The notes beneath the pieces are model-generated. The model did no database searches. It was not told where the DNA came from and was given only the letters and a program-made list of their open reading frames with translations. Source: Amaranthus tricolor (Eukaryota; Streptophyta; Magnoliopsida; Caryophyllales; Amaranthaceae). Taken from it: a DNA stretch of 64,000 nucleotides. The stretch is from NCBI RefSeq assembly GCF_026212465.1, contig NC_080051.1, forward strand, positions 22,806,727-22,870,726, in the 5' to 3' direction. Shown in pieces: positions 61,332 through 64,000 of this stretch. Both the position numbers and the translations under genes were made by a program. Each line of letters opens with the position of its first letter. The first letter of the stretch is position 1.

Positions 61332-63692
61332 TTAAAGTGGTTGCTGCATTGTTACAATTAATGGACTTGTTACCGTATGCTTCCCATCAGACCATACTAT
61401 GGACCCACTTTTTGTTACGGATGACCCGGCGGATAGTTTGATTGACTCAACCTGAACCCGAACCAAAAAGTTCAGTTTCTGTCCGACCCGTCTGAAACTG
61501 AGCTGCTCAGGTTCCACAGTCACATTTGTGTCCATGGGCGGATTGATCTTGACTTTATAAACTGATGTTGGATCTCCTACATTTGTTGCAATTCTTATAG
61601 AATGGCTAGACATTTTATGTTGTCCATATTGTACAAAAACATATGATATTGTTGGGTAATTCAAGTTACCCACGTGACCCGCCCGTTTGGCGTCTCGACA
61701 GTCCCTTTTTTTCTTGGTTATTAGCTCAATGTTGTTGATTGTATAATTAGAGTTACAAAGGAAGTCTATGTAATCATAGGTCGTAAGGTCGTAAACTAAA
61801 CCTGGGTCCATCGCTTTTTGTGGGTGGACATGACCCGCCCCATAATCCATCACGGTGGACTCATTCCCGGTTGATTCATCTTTCATGATACCGCCCTGGT
61901 TGTCCACCGTGTAAGCTGTGGTCATAAGGGCAGACCTGATGGCAGCCGGACTCCATTCAGGGTGAGCTGCCTTTAACAAGGCAGCAAGCCCCGACACATG
62001 AGGACAAGCCATTGAGGTACCCGACAATATATTAAACTCAGCCCGTCGGTTATCCACAGTCAAACCCGACGGACCTATCCGTTGGGTCCATGAGGCTAAT
62101 ATATTCAACCCGGGTGCAATTAAATCAGGCTTCAGAATCTCAGGAGTTTGTGGGTTCGGGCCACGGGCTGAAAACGCGGCAACTACCGGAGCGGGCCGAA
62201 CCCCAACACGTGTACCATGAAAAATTATTGTAGCCGTCGGTACAACTGATTTTTTCAAACTACTACCAATATACCTTCGAATGACATCACCACTAGCAGA
62301 TCCAACGGCAGTGGCAGGCAACACGTGGCAATCAGCCACTAATCCTTCACCATCAAAAACAGCATTAGCAAGAATCATTCCAATGCCACCCGCATCTTTA
62401 ACAACTTGTCCTTTAGCAACTCTAGAATTAATCCCTCTATCACACAACACAATCTTTCCTTTAACCAAATCCGGATCCAACGACCCGTCCAAACACAAAG
62501 AACCCGAATACCCATCACCCCCTTCACTACCACCACCACCATCCCTATTACCAGCATAAAAAATAGGGTACAACTTCCCGGGCCGAAACCCGGGCCCACT
62601 ATAAACACTCATACCCAACACCCTTTTACCATTACCCAACAAAACCTCAGCCGGAAAATCCCTATCAATCGAACCAGCACCGACGGTTGTAACCCACGGA
62701 GCAACATTCGTAACAGAGGAACCGCCGGGTCCACCATTTCCGGCAGAAGCAGAGACAAATACACCATTTTTAACAGCCCCAAAAGCAGCAATTGCAATAG
62801 TATCTAAATAATAAGGGACAACAACACCTCCAACTGATAAAGAAATTACATCAACACCATCAATCACCGCTTGTTCAAACGCCTTAAGAATGTCGGAATC
62901 ATAACACCCAGAAGTCCAACAAACTTTATAAACCGCCAATCTAGCCTTAGGAGCCATTCCTGCGGCTATACCCTTAGCATACCCAAGAGTATCCGCCGGA
63001 AACACATACCTTCCGGCGGAAATAGAGGCAGTGTGGGTCCCATGCCCATCAGAATCCCTCGGAGAACGTATCTCCGTAGACCCATTCATTTTCCCATTAG
63101 TAGCTTCATACCCTTCACAAAAAAATCTAGCGCCGATGATTTTTTTGTTGCATGGGAAATCAGAAGGGCAATACCCTCTCCATTTAGCAGGAATAGCGGT
63201 GAGATCTCGGTCGTTAAAACTCGGGTGTTCGGGCCAAATACCGGTATCCAAAACACCAATAACAAGGTCCGACCCGAAATCGGATTCTTCTAGTAATGAG
63301 GAGGTGTTTGAGGAGGGTTGGAGGCCGAGGAAGAGAGGGGAACGAGTGGTGTGAATATCACGGACTTGTTCTGGGATTAAATCGAGAATATGAGGTTGTT
63401 TAGAGAGGAGATTAGCTTCTGGGTCTGTTAAATGAGCAGAGAAACCATGAAAAAGAGTGTCATAAGTATGGAGGATTTGGATTTGTTTTGGTGGGTTCAG
63501 GGATGATGAGATTGAATTTAAGGATGATTGATACCAATGTTGATGAGAAGGGAAAATTGAGGGTTTAGCTTCATAGTTTACTCTAATAATGAAGGTTCTT
63601 TGTTCTAGTTTTGAAGTGGTTGGGATTGAGTGTATTGGAATGGTGATGAGAGTGAGGAGGAGACATATGAGGAAAGGTTTTGGTTTTGGCAT
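61332..63692 (-). CDS. SBT1.5: Subtilisin-like serine protease, SBT1.5 type
   Basis: Intronless, 786 residues, usual for plant subtilases. The signal peptide is about 1-22. The inhibitor I9 prodomain runs to about the HTTRSP motif (114-119). The peptidase S8 domain has Asp149 (GVLDTGIWP), His217 (DGHGTHTA), Asn319 (ASAGNGGPG) and Ser560 (GTSMACPHV), so the full catalytic set is present. A PA domain is inserted at about 370-475, and an Fn3-like C-terminal domain ends the protein (YPTISYVF onward). The enzyme is expected to be secreted to the cell wall, self-process its prodomain and cleave extracellular proteins or peptides. Similarity to SBT1.5 runs along the whole length, down to the terminal QQPL. 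The start is the first Met before the leader. No damage is seen. Confidence 0.95.
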   Translation of the reverse strand: MPKPKPFLICLLLTLITIPIHSIPTTSKLEQRTFIIRVNYEAKPSIFPSHQHWYQSSLNSISSSLNPPKQIQILHTYDTLFHGFSAHLTDPEANLLSKQPHILDLIPEQVRDIHTTRSPLFLGLQPSSNTSSLLEESDFGSDLVIGVLDTGIWPEHPSFNDRDLTAIPAKWRGYCPSDFPCNKKIIGARFFCEGYEATNGKMNGSTEIRSPRDSDGHGTHTASISAGRYVFPADTLGYAKGIAAGMAPKARLAVYKVCWTSGCYDSDILKAFEQAVIDGVDVISLSVGGVVVPYYLDTIAIAAFGAVKNGVFVSASAGNGGPGGSSVTNVAPWVTTVGAGSIDRDFPAEVLLGNGKRVLGMSVYSGPGFRPGKLYPIFYAGNRDGGGGSEGGDGYSGSLCLDGSLDPDLVKGKIVLCDRGINSRVAKGQVVKDAGGIGMILANAVFDGEGLVADCHVLPATAVGSASGDVIRRYIGSSLKKSVVPTATIIFHGTRVGVRPAPVVAAFSARGPNPQTPEILKPDLIAPGLNILASWTQRIGPSGLTVDNRRAEFNILSGTSMACPHVSGLAALLKAAHPEWSPAAIRSALMTTAYTVDNQGGIMKDESTGNESTVMDYGAGHVHPQKAMDPGLVYDLTTYDYIDFLCNSNYTINNIELITKKKRDCRDAKRAGHVGNLNYPTISYVFVQYGQHKMSSHSIRIATNVGDPTSVYKVKINPPMDTNVTVEPEQLSFRRVGQKLNFLVRVQVESIKLSAGSSVTKSGSIVWSDGKHTVTSPLIVTMQQPL

Positions 63693-64000
63693 GTTTGATG
63701 ATGTTGAGGTAGTGGGAGGGAATATGAAATTTGGGTGATGATGATTAATTTTTTGGGTTTGTATGTGTGGAAAAATAATTTAGATGGTGCAAAAACTTGT
63801 TAGTGTAGACTGTAGAGTGGGGTGAGTGTGAATATTGAATTGTTTAGGAGATATGAGGAATTAAAAGGAAATGGTTGGTGCGGCATAAAGGTGCTATTTC
63901 GGGGGTGTATGTATATGACTCTGAGACTTTAATATGAAATTTATATGATGAGATTTTTAAGATAAAAGATTTTATTTTTTTGTTTGTTGTGTTAGAGAGA
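63693..64000. promoter_or_regulatory. Upstream region of the subtilase gene
   Basis: 5' UTR and proximal promoter on the minus strand. No TATA box or response element could be fixed with confidence. Confidence 0.4.

Noticed and set aside
62281..63354. Several plus-strand frames of 90-140 codons
   Set aside because: Shadows of the subtilase gene.

Overview
The window is plant nuclear DNA from a eudicot, probably Caryophyllales-like although that placement is weak. It is very AT-rich, has GT-AG introns, long (TA)n and (AAT)n tracts, and plant-only gene families sitting in dense transposon debris. Only four host genes look intact: a GDSL-lipase-family gene (5.4-9.8 kb, minus), an ABF/AREB bZIP factor (12.3-15.6 kb, plus), a group VII ERF with the oxygen-sensing Cys N-terminus (30.6-33.0 kb, minus) and an SBT1.5-type subtilase (61.3-63.7 kb, minus). 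A second GDSL copy (16.5-23.2 kb, minus) is a pseudogene with two frameshifts. The GDSL pair brackets the bZIP gene.

Layout. 0-3.7 kb: a Mutator-like element (MULE) cut by the window edge, with a three-exon transposase and, on the other strand, a small GRF zinc-finger/membrane protein. 3.8-5.4 kb: AT-rich spacer with a decayed tRNA-Arg-like sequence. 5.4-23.2 kb: GDSL gene, bZIP gene and GDSL pseudogene, with MITEs, a LINE scrap and a foldback element in introns and spacers. 23-30 kb: decayed copia remnants and LTRs. 30.5-33 kb: ERF gene. 33.5-36.3 kb: nested degenerate repeats holding a U5 snRNA-like gene with its promoter element, then a GTGATCAC-rich array. 36.8-40.2 kb: LINE scrap, and a Stowaway-like MITE split by a 2.2-kb solo LTR with a 5-bp target duplication. 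41-52 kb: an LTR, several foldback elements (one carrying two opposed tRNA-Ile-like genes and flanked by a 9-bp duplication) and an inverted LTR copy. 52.6-56.8 kb: a decayed MULE with long hairpin-rich ends, a transposase N-terminal fragment, plant-mobile-domain remnants and an aberrant LTR/gag insertion. 56.8-61.3 kb: spacer. 61.3-63.7 kb: subtilase.

The host genes share no evident pathway. ABF is an ABA/drought factor, ERF-VII is a hypoxia factor, and the subtilase and GDSL protein are predicted to be secreted. The most unusual material is in the repeats: foldback elements built from short perfect hairpins, elements carrying small-RNA genes (U5, tRNA-Ile), and an insertion with LTR ends in opposite orientation. 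The GDSL gene has an intact frame but has lost the usual oxyanion-hole residues. All boundaries were read by eye, without alignment or expression data.
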